A DNA stretch of 64,000 bases from CALXVA01 sp944393025 (GTDB taxonomy: Bacteria; Bacillota; Clostridia; TANB77; CAG-508). A model generated the notes under the pieces. The model was not told the DNA's origin and searched no databases. It saw only the letters and a program-made list of their open reading frames with translations. The stretch spans positions 868,001-932,000 of the forward strand of contig OZ007016.1 in assembly GCA_963931445.1 (NCBI GenBank). Reading direction: 5' to 3'. Shown piece by piece: positions 1 to 9,351 of the stretch; the stretch's first letter is position 1; each line of letters opens with the position of its first letter. The translations under genes were made by a program, and so were the position numbers.

Positions 1-522
1 TTATTTAGAAACTATGGTTTGGAAAACCAAGTTTTATTGGCACCTATAAAAGGTGGAACAAATTTTAAAGTTGAGAGAACTATAAGACAAATTGAGTTTG
101 ATGGTCAAGGCGGTAAAACGAAAGGTGTAGAAGTAATTGACGATGAAAATGCAACAATTACTGCCAAAACTATAAATGCTAGTCTTGATACACTTGCACT
201 TGCTTTACCAGGAGCAAAAATTACAAAAACTGAGGACAAAATTACTAAAATAGAAAGTTCTGATTTAGGAGTTATACCAGATAGTGCGTATGATAGTAAT
301 ATTACAATTTTCTGTCAGACAATAAAAGGTGATTACTTAAAAATAGCAATATATGATGCTATGGCAGATGGTGGTTTGGATTTTTCAGCAGTTCAAAAAG
401 CTGAAGGTGAAATAGAATTAGCTTTTGCTGCACATCATAATTATGATAATGAAAAGAAAACCATATATGACATAGAGAAAATAGATTCATTTAATTATGG
501 TTATACACCAGAAGAATTATAG
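1..522 (+). CDS. Phage major tail (tail tube) protein, 5' truncated
   Basis: The reading frame is open from base 1, so the gene starts outside the window; the TTG at 19 is internal and has no SD site. The 173 visible residues are acidic and beta-rich, without a membrane segment, and end in a run containing YGYTPEEL. Position immediately before the frameshifted chaperone pair and tape measure is the usual place of the tail tube subunit that polymerises around the tape measure. The function rests mainly on gene order and general character, not on a motif. Confidence 0.7.
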   Translation, partial: LFRNYGLENQVLLAPIKGGTNFKVERTIRQIEFDGQGGKTKGVEVIDDENATITAKTINASLDTLALALPGAKITKTEDKITKIESSDLGVIPDSAYDSNITIFCQTIKGDYLKIAIYDAMADGGLDFSAVQKAEGEIELAFAAHHNYDNEKKTIYDIEKIDSFNYGYTPEEL

Positions 523-566
523 TAATAGACCAAGTAGTAATAAATGCTACCTGGTCTAATTTTTTA
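523..566 (+). terminator. Possible hairpin after the tail tube gene
   Basis: Bases about 529-563 contain GACCAAGTAG and its near-complement CTACCTGGTC around a short AT loop, followed by TAATTTTTT. Such hairpins often follow highly expressed tail tube genes and reduce read-through. Confidence 0.6.
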
Positions 567-588
567 AATGTGGAAAGGAAGAGAGCAA

Positions 589-942
589 ATGAAAATAAAT
601 ATAGATATGTTGTGTACTCTAAGTATCTTAATGGATAAGCTAAATATAGATACAAATACTATAAACAAATACTTCAAAATGGGAGAAGCAGGAAAAGGAA
701 AGAGCAAAAGCGAAATAGAGAGTCTACAAAAGAAGATAGGAATGGAAATAATGATAGATTTAGGTAAAAAGATTCACCTTGTTAAAGATGAGTTAATAGA
801 ACTTATATCTATGTATAAAGATATAACTACTGAAGAGGCTAAAAAAGTAAATATTATTGATTTCTTTAAGGATATAGCAAAAGATGAAGATATTAAAAAT
901 TTTTTAAAGAAAAAGGCTACGTCAGATTTGAAGAAAAGCTAA
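589..942 (+). CDS. Tail assembly chaperone, short form (gpG-like)
   Basis: This 117-aa lysine- and glutamate-rich helical protein lies between the tail tube and tape measure genes, the standard site of the gpG-type chaperone that coats the tape measure during tail assembly. ATG 589 is preferred over the in-frame ATG 568 because the purine-rich GGAAAGGAAGAG lies between the two. Near the 3' end the heptamer TTTTTTA at 900-906 is in the correct codon phase for a -1 slip, which would join this frame to the downstream gpT-like frame. The sequence itself is not conserved enough for me to name a family. Confidence 0.75.
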   Translation: MKINIDMLCTLSILMDKLNIDTNTINKYFKMGEAGKGKSKSEIESLQKKIGMEIMIDLGKKIHLVKDELIELISMYKDITTEEAKKVNIIDFFKDIAKDEDIKNFLKKKATSDLKKS

Positions 943-1247
943 TTCTATTAGAGAAATACTATGGCATAGCCAATATAAAAAATTTTAGTATGAAAAGATT
1001 TAAGAAACTATTACAAGTGGCTTATGAAAAAGAGGCATACGAAAGATGGTTAACTCTTTACCCTTTTATGGAAATAGGACTTGCTAATTTTATAACTTTT
1101 GAAGAATACAAAAATAAAATTCTAACAAAAAACCAAGAAAGTGCTGAAAATAATAAGATTAGTGAGATAAAACAAAAAAGAAATGAAGTCGAAATGTTGG
1201 AACTTGTAAAATACTATGAACAATTAAAGGGAAAGGAGGAAAAATAA
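589..1247 (+). CDS. Tail assembly chaperone, -1 frameshift product (gpGT-like)
   Basis: Joining 589-906 to 906-1247 by a -1 slip on T_TTT_TTA gives a 219-aa protein. The second frame is open from 897 to 1247 and has no need of its own start: ATG 990 lacks an SD site. The part after the slip begins with FEEKLILLEKYYG and continues as a helical domain with a YERWLTLYPFM segment, like the C-terminal T parts of gpGT proteins. In lambda-type tails the G and GT forms are made in a fixed ratio and GT links tube subunits to the tape measure. The slip is inferred from the heptamer and frame layout. Confidence 0.75.
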
Positions 1248-1250
1248 TAT

Positions 1251-3407
1251 ATGGAAATATTTAAGTTGTTTGGTAGCATTTTTGTTGATACAACAGATGC
1301 GGATAAAAAAATAGAACAAACAGGGAAGAAAAGTGAAGGCTTAGGCTCAAAACTAGGAAGTGTTGCTAAAACAGCAGGAAAATGGGCATTAGGACTAGGA
1401 GCAGCAGCAACAACAGCAGCAGTCGCTATTGGAGGAATGGCAGTAAATACAGCCCAGGATATAGACAAGGCTGTTGATAGCTATATTGTAGCGACAGGAA
1501 GTGCCACAGAATCTACAGAACAATATCAGAATATATTGGAAAACATATATAAAGGAAATTATGGAGAAGATTTTCAGGATATTGCTGATAGTATGGCACA
1601 GGTAAAGCAACAATTGGGCGATATAGACGATTCAGAGTTGCAAGGCATAACGGAAGATGCATTATCTTTAAGAGATGCTTTTGGGTATGAGGTAAATGAA
1701 AGCGTTAGAGCAGCAAAAATGCTTATGGACCAATTTGGACTTTCGGGAGAAGAAGCATACAATTTAATTGCTCAAGGAGCTCAACAAGGGTTAGATAAAA
1801 ACGGAGACTTGTTAGATTCTATCAATGAATATTCTGTACATTTTAAGCAGAATGGACTTGATGCAACAGATATGTTCAATGCATTTAAGGCAGGAGCTGA
1901 TTCAGGAGCATTTTCAATTGACAAAATTGGTGATGCTATAAAAGAAATGGGCATCAGAATGAAAGATGGATCCGCAAATGAGGCATTGCAGTCGATTAAA
2001 TTAGATGCTGATGAAATCACAAAGGCATTTGGAGATGGTGGAGATAGAGCCTCACAAGCATTTGACCAGGTAATAAATGGATTAAAGAACATTGAAGATC
2101 CAATACAACAAAATACAGCAGGTGTAGCAATATTTGGTACAATGTGGGAAGATTTAGGAAAAGATGCTGTATTAGCATTGACAGATACAGAAAATAAGTT
2201 TGATGAAACAATGGCTACGATGGACCAATTAAAAGAGGTAAAATATGATAATTTATCGGATATGTTCGAGGCTTTAAAAAGAAATGTGGAAATGTTAGTT
2301 TTGCCATTAGGTAATGCACTAATGCCAATATTAACACAAGTTATTCAAATAATAAATGATAATATGCCGGTAATTCAAGGAATGATACAACAAATTGCTC
2401 CAGTAATAACTCAATTGTTTACTAACTTAATGCCTCCGCTAATGCAACTGGTACAAACAATTTTGCCGGTGTTCATGCAAATAATACAACAATTATTACC
2501 TTTTATAACACAAATAATTGAGGCTATATTACCGGTATTAGTTCAGTTACTACAAATGATATTACCACCGATAATGCAAATAGTACAAGCAATTTTACCA
2601 ATTCTAATACAACTATTACAACCAATTCTAAGTTTGCTCCAGCCACTAATTAACTTATTACAACCGATTATTAATTTGTTTATGACATTAATACAACCAT
2701 TGCTAGAATTGATTAATACTGTGCTACCTCCAATTATATCATTATTTAGTGAAATAATTAATTTTATATTACCACCACTACAAACAGCATTATCAATGGT
2801 TGCTGAGGTTTTAGGAGGAGCTTTTAAAGCTGCTTTTGATGCTATACAACCTATTCTGGATAACGTTATAGGTATTTTTCAGAATATTATAGACTTTATA
2901 AAAAATGTGTTTACAGGAAACTGGCAAGGAGCTTGGGAAAATATTAAAAACATTTTCAAGAATATTGCTGAAGGTTTAGGAAATATTTTTAAAGCACCTA
3001 TAAACTTTATTATTGGTATTATTAACGGATTTATAAGAGCATTAAATCACATAAAAATACCAGACTGGGTACCAGGTATAGGTGGATTTGGTATAAATAT
3101 ACCAGAGATTCCAAAATTGAAAGTGGGTATTGATAGTGTACCAGAAGATGACTTTCCAGCATTACTACATAAAGGTGAAAGAGTTCTTACAAAAGAAGAA
3201 AACGCAGAGTATAACAGAAATTTAGGAGAGCCAGCAACAAGTGTTATAAAAGAAGAAAATACAGAGCCTAATGTAGTAAATGAAGGCAATATAATTATAA
3301 ATATAGAGAACTTTAATAATAATTCAAAAGAAGATATACAAACATTTGCTGAAACACTTGCATTTTATTATAAAAATAAGAAATTAGCGAAAGGAGGAGC
3401 TACATAG
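1251..3407 (+). CDS. Phage tail tape measure protein
   Basis: The 718-aa protein sets tail length and probably helps DNA pass the membrane. The N-terminal region resembles the TP901-type tape measure core, with a glycine/alanine-rich hydrophobic segment near residues 40-65. Residues about 350-510 form an unusual array of roughly 11-residue hydrophobic repeats of the type ILPxxxQLLQx, each with a proline and one or two glutamines. A second conserved patch with GAWENIKNIFKN lies near residue 560. By the usual rule of about 1.5 angstrom per residue the tail would be near 100 nm long. The start ATG follows GGAAAGGAGG. The gene ends one base before the Dit gene. Confidence 0.92.
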   Translation: MEIFKLFGSIFVDTTDADKKIEQTGKKSEGLGSKLGSVAKTAGKWALGLGAAATTAAVAIGGMAVNTAQDIDKAVDSYIVATGSATESTEQYQNILENIYKGNYGEDFQDIADSMAQVKQQLGDIDDSELQGITEDALSLRDAFGYEVNESVRAAKMLMDQFGLSGEEAYNLIAQGAQQGLDKNGDLLDSINEYSVHFKQNGLDATDMFNAFKAGADSGAFSIDKIGDAIKEMGIRMKDGSANEALQSIKLDADEITKAFGDGGDRASQAFDQVINGLKNIEDPIQQNTAGVAIFGTMWEDLGKDAVLALTDTENKFDETMATMDQLKEVKYDNLSDMFEALKRNVEMLVLPLGNALMPILTQVIQIINDNMPVIQGMIQQIAPVITQLFTNLMPPLMQLVQTILPVFMQIIQQLLPFITQIIEAILPVLVQLLQMILPPIMQIVQAILPILIQLLQPILSLLQPLINLLQPIINLFMTLIQPLLELINTVLPPIISLFSEIINFILPPLQTALSMVAEVLGGAFKAAFDAIQPILDNVIGIFQNIIDFIKNVFTGNWQGAWENIKNIFKNIAEGLGNIFKAPINFIIGIINGFIRALNHIKIPDWVPGIGGFGINIPEIPKLKVGIDSVPEDDFPALLHKGERVLTKEENAEYNRNLGEPATSVIKEENTEPNVVNEGNIIINIENFNNNSKEDIQTFAETLAFYYKNKKLAKGGAT

Positions 3408-3408
3408 T

Positions 3409-4101
3409 ATGGGAGCACCTTTTTTTATTTTCAATAAAATTAATTGCAAAGACAAAGGAATACTTGTTAATAATCTTCCTCCTATATCAAAACCAGAGAG
3501 AATATATGAAGAAATAGAAGTTCCAGGAAGAAATGGCAAATTGTATATAGATAACAACTGTTATAACACATTTCAATATTCAATTACTTGTACATTAATG
3601 CCTGGAGCTAATATAAGGGAAATATCAAAATGGCTTAATGGCGTCGGAAAACTAATTTTAAGCACAGAACTGGACAAAGAGTATGAAGTAATAATCAAAG
3701 ATCAAATAGATTATGAGCAGACTTATAGAATATGTAATCAATTTGAGGTTAATTTTGAAGTACAACCAATTTCAAAGGGCGTTGTAGAAAAAGAAATTAA
3801 TTTGACTGAGGAAGGAAAAATAATAATAAAAGAATCCACATATATCATTAAGCCATATTTGAAAATCACAGGAAGCGGAGCAATAACTATTACAATAAAC
3901 AACACCAGTCTAAATATTAAACAAATAGACGATTTTGTAGAGATAGACTGTGAACTAGAAGAAGCTTATAAGGAAAATGAAAATTGTAATAGTAATATCC
4001 AATGTGAGACATTCCCATATTTTAATCCAGGAGAAAATAATATTTCATGGATAGGCAATATTACAAATATGCAGATAAAGTATAGGGAGGCATTTATATG
4101 A
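3409..4101 (+). CDS. Distal tail protein (Dit-like)
   Basis: This 230-aa protein follows the tape measure and precedes the Tal protein, the place of Dit, the hub ring joining tail tube and tip. The N-terminus has the Dit-like pattern with ILVNNLPPISKPERIYEEIEV, then PGRNGKLY, and a second beta domain follows with GNITNMQIKYREAFI at the end. The SD GGAGGAG lies before ATG 3409. The last bases overlap the next gene as ATGA, indicating translational coupling. Confidence 0.83.
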   Translation: MGAPFFIFNKINCKDKGILVNNLPPISKPERIYEEIEVPGRNGKLYIDNNCYNTFQYSITCTLMPGANIREISKWLNGVGKLILSTELDKEYEVIIKDQIDYEQTYRICNQFEVNFEVQPISKGVVEKEINLTEEGKIIIKESTYIIKPYLKITGSGAITITINNTSLNIKQIDDFVEIDCELEEAYKENENCNSNIQCETFPYFNPGENNISWIGNITNMQIKYREAFI

Positions 4102-6245
4102 TAAATTTATATGATAGTAAATGCACTGACTTCAATAATAACGGAATTGCATCATTAATTGATACTAGCAAATGTGAAGTTACAGAAGAATTAAACGGAG
4201 AATTTACAATTGAATTTGAATATCCTAGAAACTCAAAATATGCAGATAAAATTGACAATGACATGATAATAAAAGTAGATACAGGAGGAACAGAAAGACA
4301 ACTTTTTAGAATAAAAGGATATGAAAAAGATTTAACTACAATAAAAGCAACTCCTCAACATATTTCTTATGATTTAATTGATAATGCATTAGATGATGTA
4401 TATCCACAAAATTTAGATGGAAATTCTGCGATAAATTGGATATTAGAACATACACAATATAATCATAAATTTACTGGATTTTCAGATATAACAAAACAAG
4501 GCACAGCAAGATATGTACGAAAAAACGTTATAGAAGCTATCATTGGGGATTTGGACAACAGTTTTGTAAATGTTTGGGGCGGAGAAATAGAAAGAAACAA
4601 TTTTAATATTAGAATGTTATCAAAAAGAGGAACAGACAAGGGCTATAAGATAAAATATGCTAAAAACTTATCTGGAATTGATTTTTCAAAAGACGACTCA
4701 AATATAATTACAAGACTTAGACCAATAGGATATGATGGATTACTTCTGCCGGAAAAATACGTTGATAGCCCATTAATAAATAATTATCCACACCCCAAAA
4801 TAGGTGAAATAGAGTATTCTGATATTAAATTAAAAGAAAATGAAGAAGATGAAGAAGGCTTTGACACTTTGGAACAATGTTATGCAGAATTACGCAAAAG
4901 AGCCAACCAGGAATTCGAAAATAATAACATAGATAAACCAACTATTAACGCCAAAGTTGATTTCATAGATTTATCAAAAACTACTCAATATAAAGATTAT
5001 AAAATACTTACAGATGTAAAACTTGGAGATACTGTATATGTCTCTTTAGATAATATGCTTATATCTGTTAGAGTAATAAAAACAGTTTATGATGCGTTAT
5101 TACATAGATTTACTTCTCTGGAATTGGGAGAATTTAAGGACAATTATATCACGGATACCGATAAAAATGTTTCAAATATTGTAAAAAAAGAAACAGAAAG
5201 TATAAGTAGTAATATATTAAATACTGCTAAAAAAGAAGCAACGGAATTGATTTTACAAGCCACAACTGGTTATGTTGTCCTAAGACCAAACGAAATTTTA
5301 ATAATGGATACTAACAATACAAATACTGCTAAAAAGGTTTGGAGATGGAATGTTAATGGATTCGGTTATAGTTCTACAGGTGTAAATGGACCATACGGAA
5401 CAGCTATTACAATGAATGGAGCTATCGTTGCAGATTTTATTACAGCAGGGACTATAAATGCTAGCTTAATAAAGACAGGAACTTTAAATGCAAATTTGAT
5501 TAAAACTGGTACAATGAGCTTGAATAGGCTGTTGGGAGATATACTTTCATTAGGAGGAAGTAATAATGCAAATGGAAAAATAGAAATAAAGAATTCTAGT
5601 GGAAATACAATGGCAATTTTAGATGTTAATGGGTTAACTTTAGCAAATGGTGCTAAATTATTTGGAGGAAATGGAGTATTAAGCAATTTCCAGTATATAT
5701 CGAGCGGAAATTATAAAGGATTCGATTTATTAGGGTATTCTGTTAATTATTACGGTAACAGTAGTGATATTGAATATACTTATGGAGATGTAGCTTTAGA
5801 TGTCTTTATACCTTCAGACTTCATCATAACAAGTGCTTATGTGATGTTACAACATACACCTGTAGCATGGTATGGATATGATTCATCATTAGATAAAGAT
5901 TATAATTGCTGGGGATATGCAAGAAATATTAGACTATATAAAGCTACAGGAAATCAGAACTATAAATTTGATATGACATACTTATCTAGTTTTGATTTAT
6001 ATACAAAATCATTAAGTGTTACTGAGATTCCAAACGCATTTGGATCAAGTGGCTGGACTCCTTCTACGCATAGTGGAGCAACCTATGAAACAAAAACATC
6101 AATAGATATAAAAAGTCAGTTAAAAAATGGTTATCAAAAACTTGTTATTAGATGTTCTGGAAGTTTGCCAACGAATTTTACAAATGCTGCACAGAGAACA
6201 GGTGTAGGAAGGGCAATTTTAAATGTTATAGGTTATAAAAGTTAG
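4098..6245 (+). CDS. Tail-associated endopeptidase / tail lysin (Tal, prophage tail family)
   Basis: The 715-aa protein begins with MINLYDSKCTDF and the pattern CEVTEELNGEFTIEFEYP, typical of the prophage endopeptidase-tail family at the tip of Gram-positive siphovirus tails. Residues 1-360 form the baseplate hub part. Residues about 430-480 carry short repeats (ADFITAGTINASLIKTGT, then LNANLIKTGTM) seen in many tail spikes as trimer-forming segments. The C-terminal 180 residues are probably a carbohydrate-binding or structural domain that I do not recognise. Start ATG 4098 overlaps the Dit stop by four bases. No peptidase catalytic residues could be assigned by eye. Confidence 0.83.
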   Translation: MINLYDSKCTDFNNNGIASLIDTSKCEVTEELNGEFTIEFEYPRNSKYADKIDNDMIIKVDTGGTERQLFRIKGYEKDLTTIKATPQHISYDLIDNALDDVYPQNLDGNSAINWILEHTQYNHKFTGFSDITKQGTARYVRKNVIEAIIGDLDNSFVNVWGGEIERNNFNIRMLSKRGTDKGYKIKYAKNLSGIDFSKDDSNIITRLRPIGYDGLLLPEKYVDSPLINNYPHPKIGEIEYSDIKLKENEEDEEGFDTLEQCYAELRKRANQEFENNNIDKPTINAKVDFIDLSKTTQYKDYKILTDVKLGDTVYVSLDNMLISVRVIKTVYDALLHRFTSLELGEFKDNYITDTDKNVSNIVKKETESISSNILNTAKKEATELILQATTGYVVLRPNEILIMDTNNTNTAKKVWRWNVNGFGYSSTGVNGPYGTAITMNGAIVADFITAGTINASLIKTGTLNANLIKTGTMSLNRLLGDILSLGGSNNANGKIEIKNSSGNTMAILDVNGLTLANGAKLFGGNGVLSNFQYISSGNYKGFDLLGYSVNYYGNSSDIEYTYGDVALDVFIPSDFIITSAYVMLQHTPVAWYGYDSSLDKDYNCWGYARNIRLYKATGNQNYKFDMTYLSSFDLYTKSLSVTEIPNAFGSSGWTPSTHSGATYETKTSIDIKSQLKNGYQKLVIRCSGSLPTNFTNAAQRTGVGRAILNVIGYKS

Positions 6246-6257
6246 GGGGGTGGAAAA

Positions 6258-7232
6258 TTGAAAAGAAAAATAGAAATAATAGTAGATTTAAAAGTACAGG
6301 AATATAGCAATATAAAATTAAAACAGTTTGATGATACACAAATTATTTTTAAAGTAGTTGATGATGGAATCTCTTTTTCGCTAGAAGGCTTACAAGCAAG
6401 TTTGGTTTTTGAAAAGCCAGATAGCACTATTGTATATCAAGAATGTGTAATAGAAGAAGATAAAATAAAAGCGGATTTGCTCAAAAATTGTCTTAGACAA
6501 AATGGAAATGCGAAGATAGAGTTACAGTTATCTCATGATACAGAAATGGTTTCTACATTTCAAGTTCCAATTATAATAGCCAAAAGTGCAAAAGAAAATG
6601 TTGAAAGTGATAATACTCCTAATTATATAGAAATTTTAGAAGATGCAATTTTAGAGGAGCAAATAAGGCAACAAAATGAAGAATTACGAAAAAGTAATGA
6701 ACTAGAGAGGCAACAAAATGAAGAAGAAAGGACTGAAAGTGAAGAAAATAGAGAAACAAGTGAAGAGGCAAGAATTGAAGCAGAAACTCAAAGAAATTCA
6801 AATGAAGAGACAAGGCAGACAAATGAAACAACAAGAGGAGATAATGAAGATGATAGAATTGCAGCTGAAGAATTAAGAGAGCAAGCAGAAACTGCTAGAG
6901 CTCAGAGCTACTCAGAAATGAAAAATTATTTTGATAATAACGCTATTGCAACTCATAAATATAGGTTAATTGTAAATGAAGATTATGAAGCGGGAGAAAA
7001 TATAACTATACCTTGCTATTATAAAGTAGGAGTAGGTGTTTTAGACGTTTTCTTAAATGGAGAGAAACTTTTACTAAGCTCAGATACACAAGGAACTGAT
7101 GGTCATTATTTAGAAATTGGAGAAGCAAATAGTATTAGTAATATTATAAAATCTACAACGGACTGGAATTGTGAAATAGGAGATTATTTCGATTTTATAG
7201 TAAGAGGTGAATATTCTATACAAACTGAATAA
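6258..7232 (+). CDS. Baseplate upper protein, BppU-like, with long coiled coil
   Basis: The 324-aa protein has a BppU-like beta-rich N-terminal domain (residues 1-115, including FKVVDDG and ASLVFEKPD). Residues about 125-225 form a highly charged coiled coil with repeats of the ERQQNEEERTESEENRE type. The C-terminal beta domain begins near residue 232 (KYRLIVNEDYEAGENI) and may be a receptor-binding or trimerising head. Translation starts at TTG 6258, 5-6 bases after the strong SD GGGGGTGG; no ATG fits. BppU-type proteins hold receptor-binding proteins on the baseplate, which fits the small tail-tip cassettes that follow. Confidence 0.75.
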   Translation: MKRKIEIIVDLKVQEYSNIKLKQFDDTQIIFKVVDDGISFSLEGLQASLVFEKPDSTIVYQECVIEEDKIKADLLKNCLRQNGNAKIELQLSHDTEMVSTFQVPIIIAKSAKENVESDNTPNYIEILEDAILEEQIRQQNEELRKSNELERQQNEEERTESEENRETSEEARIEAETQRNSNEETRQTNETTRGDNEDDRIAAEELREQAETARAQSYSEMKNYFDNNAIATHKYRLIVNEDYEAGENITIPCYYKVGVGVLDVFLNGEKLLLSSDTQGTDGHYLEIGEANSISNIIKSTTDWNCEIGDYFDFIVRGEYSIQTE

Positions 7233-7334
7233 AGTGAAGGAACAGAAAATGGGTTGCTAATTCTGGAAGAAGAATGATGTATGATTCCAGCTTTTATTTT
7301 ACTAAAAATAAAGAAGAAAGGACGTGAAAGCCGT

Positions 7335-7410
<76 letters not shown>

Positions 7411-7424
<14 letters not shown>

Positions 7425-7770
7425 CAAACAATATCAAAAAAAATTAAAAGTTGAAACAGGTCAGGAAATAAACACTAATGAGATAATAGACGGAAAAATT
7501 GTTTATAAAAAAAGAATGAATTGTGGAGCAGGACCAAACAATAACACAAGGACTATTGCTACTGGTTTATTTAATGTTACTTATATTAAAATAGAAGGAA
7601 TGGCGACAAATGGAATAATGTATTTTCCACTGAATAATACTAGGCCAGTAGATGGAACTGATGAAGGTGCATTGGGATTATACATTCATGATAATGCATT
7701 AGTTATAGACTCTAAATCAGATAGAAGCACTTATACGGTATATGTAGATTTATATTATACAAAAAATTAA
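7411..7770 (+). CDS. Small tail-tip protein, cassette 1
   Basis: A 119-aa protein shares only its first residues (MLPLSK) and a short lysine-rich helix with the two proteins that follow. Its remainder is beta-rich (VTYIKIEGMATNGIMYFPLNNTRP, broken here after FPLNN) and ends STYTVYVDLYYTKN. Position after the BppU-like gene suggests an alternative receptor-binding or tail-tip head. ATG 7411 is chosen over GTG 7402 because GAGGTGAT at 7399-7406 is the SD and matches the other two copies. The receptor is unknown. Confidence 0.65.
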
Positions 7771-7858
7771 GAAAAGGACGTGAAATACTTATGGTTGTAT
7801 ATACACTTATAATTAGTCTAAATAAGAAGAGAGGTGATAGAAATGTTACCTCTTAACA
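7771..7858 (+). repeat. Tail-tip cassette header, copy 2 (short tract)
   Basis: This is the same header as copies 1 and 3, but the microsatellite is reduced to ATATACAC. That is four dinucleotide units, equal to 16 modulo 3, so the leader frame is preserved. Confidence 0.87.
7791..7856 (+). CDS. Leader peptide 2, overlaps tail-tip gene 2
   Basis: The 21-codon ORF reads MVVYT, LIISLNKKRGDRNVTS. It has the same C-terminal segment as leaders 1 and 3 and ends (TAA 7854-7856) 11 bases inside the tail-tip gene at 7843. The dinucleotide tract is short and probably stable, so this cassette may be permanently coupled. Confidence 0.5.
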   Translation: MVVYTLIISLNKKRGDRNVTS

Positions 7859-8226
7859 AAAAGATAAAAAATACAATAAATGATATGGAAGTAGAAACTA
7901 TAACAAATGAAAATGGAACAGCAATTAAACTTTCGAACGGAATTATGATACAATATGGGGCTTATGATACAGGACTCACTGATTTTACTACTGAATTTGG
8001 TTCAGTTTTTTACAACGAATCATATTCTACCATAAATTTTCCATTAGCTTTTGTAGATATTCCTTCCATAGTAATAAATCAAGAGCTTGGAGGATATCTA
8101 GGAGGGAGTACCTTAGGAGGAAGACCGACAAAAACGGGTTTTAGAGTTTATCTATATATAGCACAATCAGGAGTTCTGAATAGAAATGCAACAATATATT
8201 GGCAAGCGATAGGACGTTGGAAATAA
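7843..8226 (+). CDS. Small tail-tip protein, cassette 2 (gp53-like C-terminus)
   Basis: A 127-aa protein begins MLPLNKK, followed by a short polar helix. A beta domain then carries YNESYSTINFPLAFVDIP and the ending ATIYWQAIGRWK. This pattern (repeated beta strands, ending in WxAIG) resembles the C-terminal domain of gp53-like putative tail fibre proteins, which contact the host surface. ATG 7843 follows GAGGTGATAG. Family placement is by resemblance only. Confidence 0.7.
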   Translation: MLPLNKKIKNTINDMEVETITNENGTAIKLSNGIMIQYGAYDTGLTDFTTEFGSVFYNESYSTINFPLAFVDIPSIVINQELGGYLGGSTLGGRPTKTGFRVYLYIAQSGVLNRNATIYWQAIGRWK

Positions 8227-8249
8227 AAAAGAAAGGACGTGAAAGTCTT

Positions 8250-8325
<76 letters not shown>

Positions 8326-8339
<14 letters not shown>

Positions 8340-8718
8340 CAAAAAGACTAAACAAAAGTTAGAAGAACATGAAAATAAATTAGAAGATACAGGCTGGGTA
8401 AATCTAACATTGTTGGAAAATTGGCAGAACTATACAAGTTCACAGAATTTACCACAATATTGCAAAAAAAATGGAGTTGTATATATGCATGGTTGTATAG
8501 CACCAAAAGCAGAAACAACGACAAGTAATAGAAATGTAGCACAATTGCCAACAGAATGCAAACCAAGTGGAACTAGAAACAATTTATATTTTCCAGCAAG
8601 ATTAAGTGATGGAACTTCAATTGCGATTCAAATAACGACTGCGGGAATGATTTTAGGACCAGTAGGAATTACAACAAGCCAATGGATTACAATAGATGGT
8701 ATATCATTTCCAATATAG
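8326..8718 (+). CDS. Small tail-tip protein, cassette 3
   Basis: A 130-aa protein starts MLPLSKKTKQKLEEHENK, a short coiled coil. A beta domain follows with VVYMHGCIAPK, PSGTRNNLYFPARL and the ending ITIDGISFPI. The layout resembles the C-terminal heads of Gram-positive phage tail fibres. Start ATG 8326 follows GGGGTGATAG. The three cassettes share N-termini, which presumably dock on the same baseplate site, and differ in their heads. Confidence 0.68.
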
Positions 8719-8731
8719 AAAGGGAAAATTT

Positions 8732-9028
8732 ATGGAGGATAAGGAAAATAATTTCGAAATACAAGTTTTAACACGATTAGCGGTTATAGAGAGTAAGTTA
8801 GATGACTATAAAAAAATAGAAGATATATGTTATAGAGCATACAACAACTCAAAAGAAAATACAAAAGATATTAACAATTTAAAAGAGAAAGTAACATCAT
8901 TAGAAAAGGATACTGAATCAATAAAAGATCAACCTAGACAAAGAATGTTTAGTTTAGTAGGAACAATAATTTCTGTAGTAGTAACAGCAGTAGTAACTTT
9001 TGTATTAGCCAAAATAGGAATTAATTAG
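8732..9028 (+). CDS. XhlA-like haemolysin / holin accessory protein
   Basis: A 98-aa protein has a coiled-coil N-terminal part (residues 10-65) and one C-terminal membrane segment near residues 74-96 (SLVGTIISVVVTAVVTFVLA). This tail-anchored layout next to a holin and an amidase matches the XhlA family, which assists holins in prophage lysis. ATG 8732 follows AGAAAGGG; the in-frame ATG at 8696 lies inside the preceding gene and has no SD. Confidence 0.75.
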   Translation: MEDKENNFEIQVLTRLAVIESKLDDYKKIEDICYRAYNNSKENTKDINNLKEKVTSLEKDTESIKDQPRQRMFSLVGTIISVVVTAVVTFVLAKIGIN

Positions 9029-9045
9029 ATAGAGAGGTGAGATGT

Positions 9046-9348
9046 ATGGAATTAATTAATTACATAAAAGAATATATAAAGCCAGAACTATTGATATTAG
9101 CAATAGTTCTTTATTTTTTAGGAATCGCTATTAAAAATACCGAAGTAATAAAAGATAAATATATACCAATAATACTAGGTATCATTGGTGTACTCATTTC
9201 AGCAATTTATGTAATAGCAACTACAGACATAAGTGGATATAAAGAAGTTTTAATGGTTATTTTCACATCTATTGTACAAGGCATTTTAGTTGCAGGAACT
9301 TCGGTATATGTAAATCAATTAATAAAACAAAATCAAAAGGAGGAATAA
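9046..9348 (+). CDS. Phage holin (Hol44-like)
   Basis: The 100-aa protein has about three hydrophobic segments (residues 12-28, 40-60 and 72-92) and a charged C-terminus NQLIKQNQKEE. The pattern LINYIKEYIKPELLILAIVL resembles the small Hol44 holins of Firmicutes phages. Holins permeabilise the membrane and release the amidase encoded downstream. ATG 9046 is selected because AGAGAGGTGA ends five bases before it; the GTG at 9037 sits inside that SD. Confidence 0.82.
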   Translation: MELINYIKEYIKPELLILAIVLYFLGIAIKNTEVIKDKYIPIILGIIGVLISAIYVIATTDISGYKEVLMVIFTSIVQGILVAGTSVYVNQLIKQNQKEE

Positions 9349-9351
9349 GTA

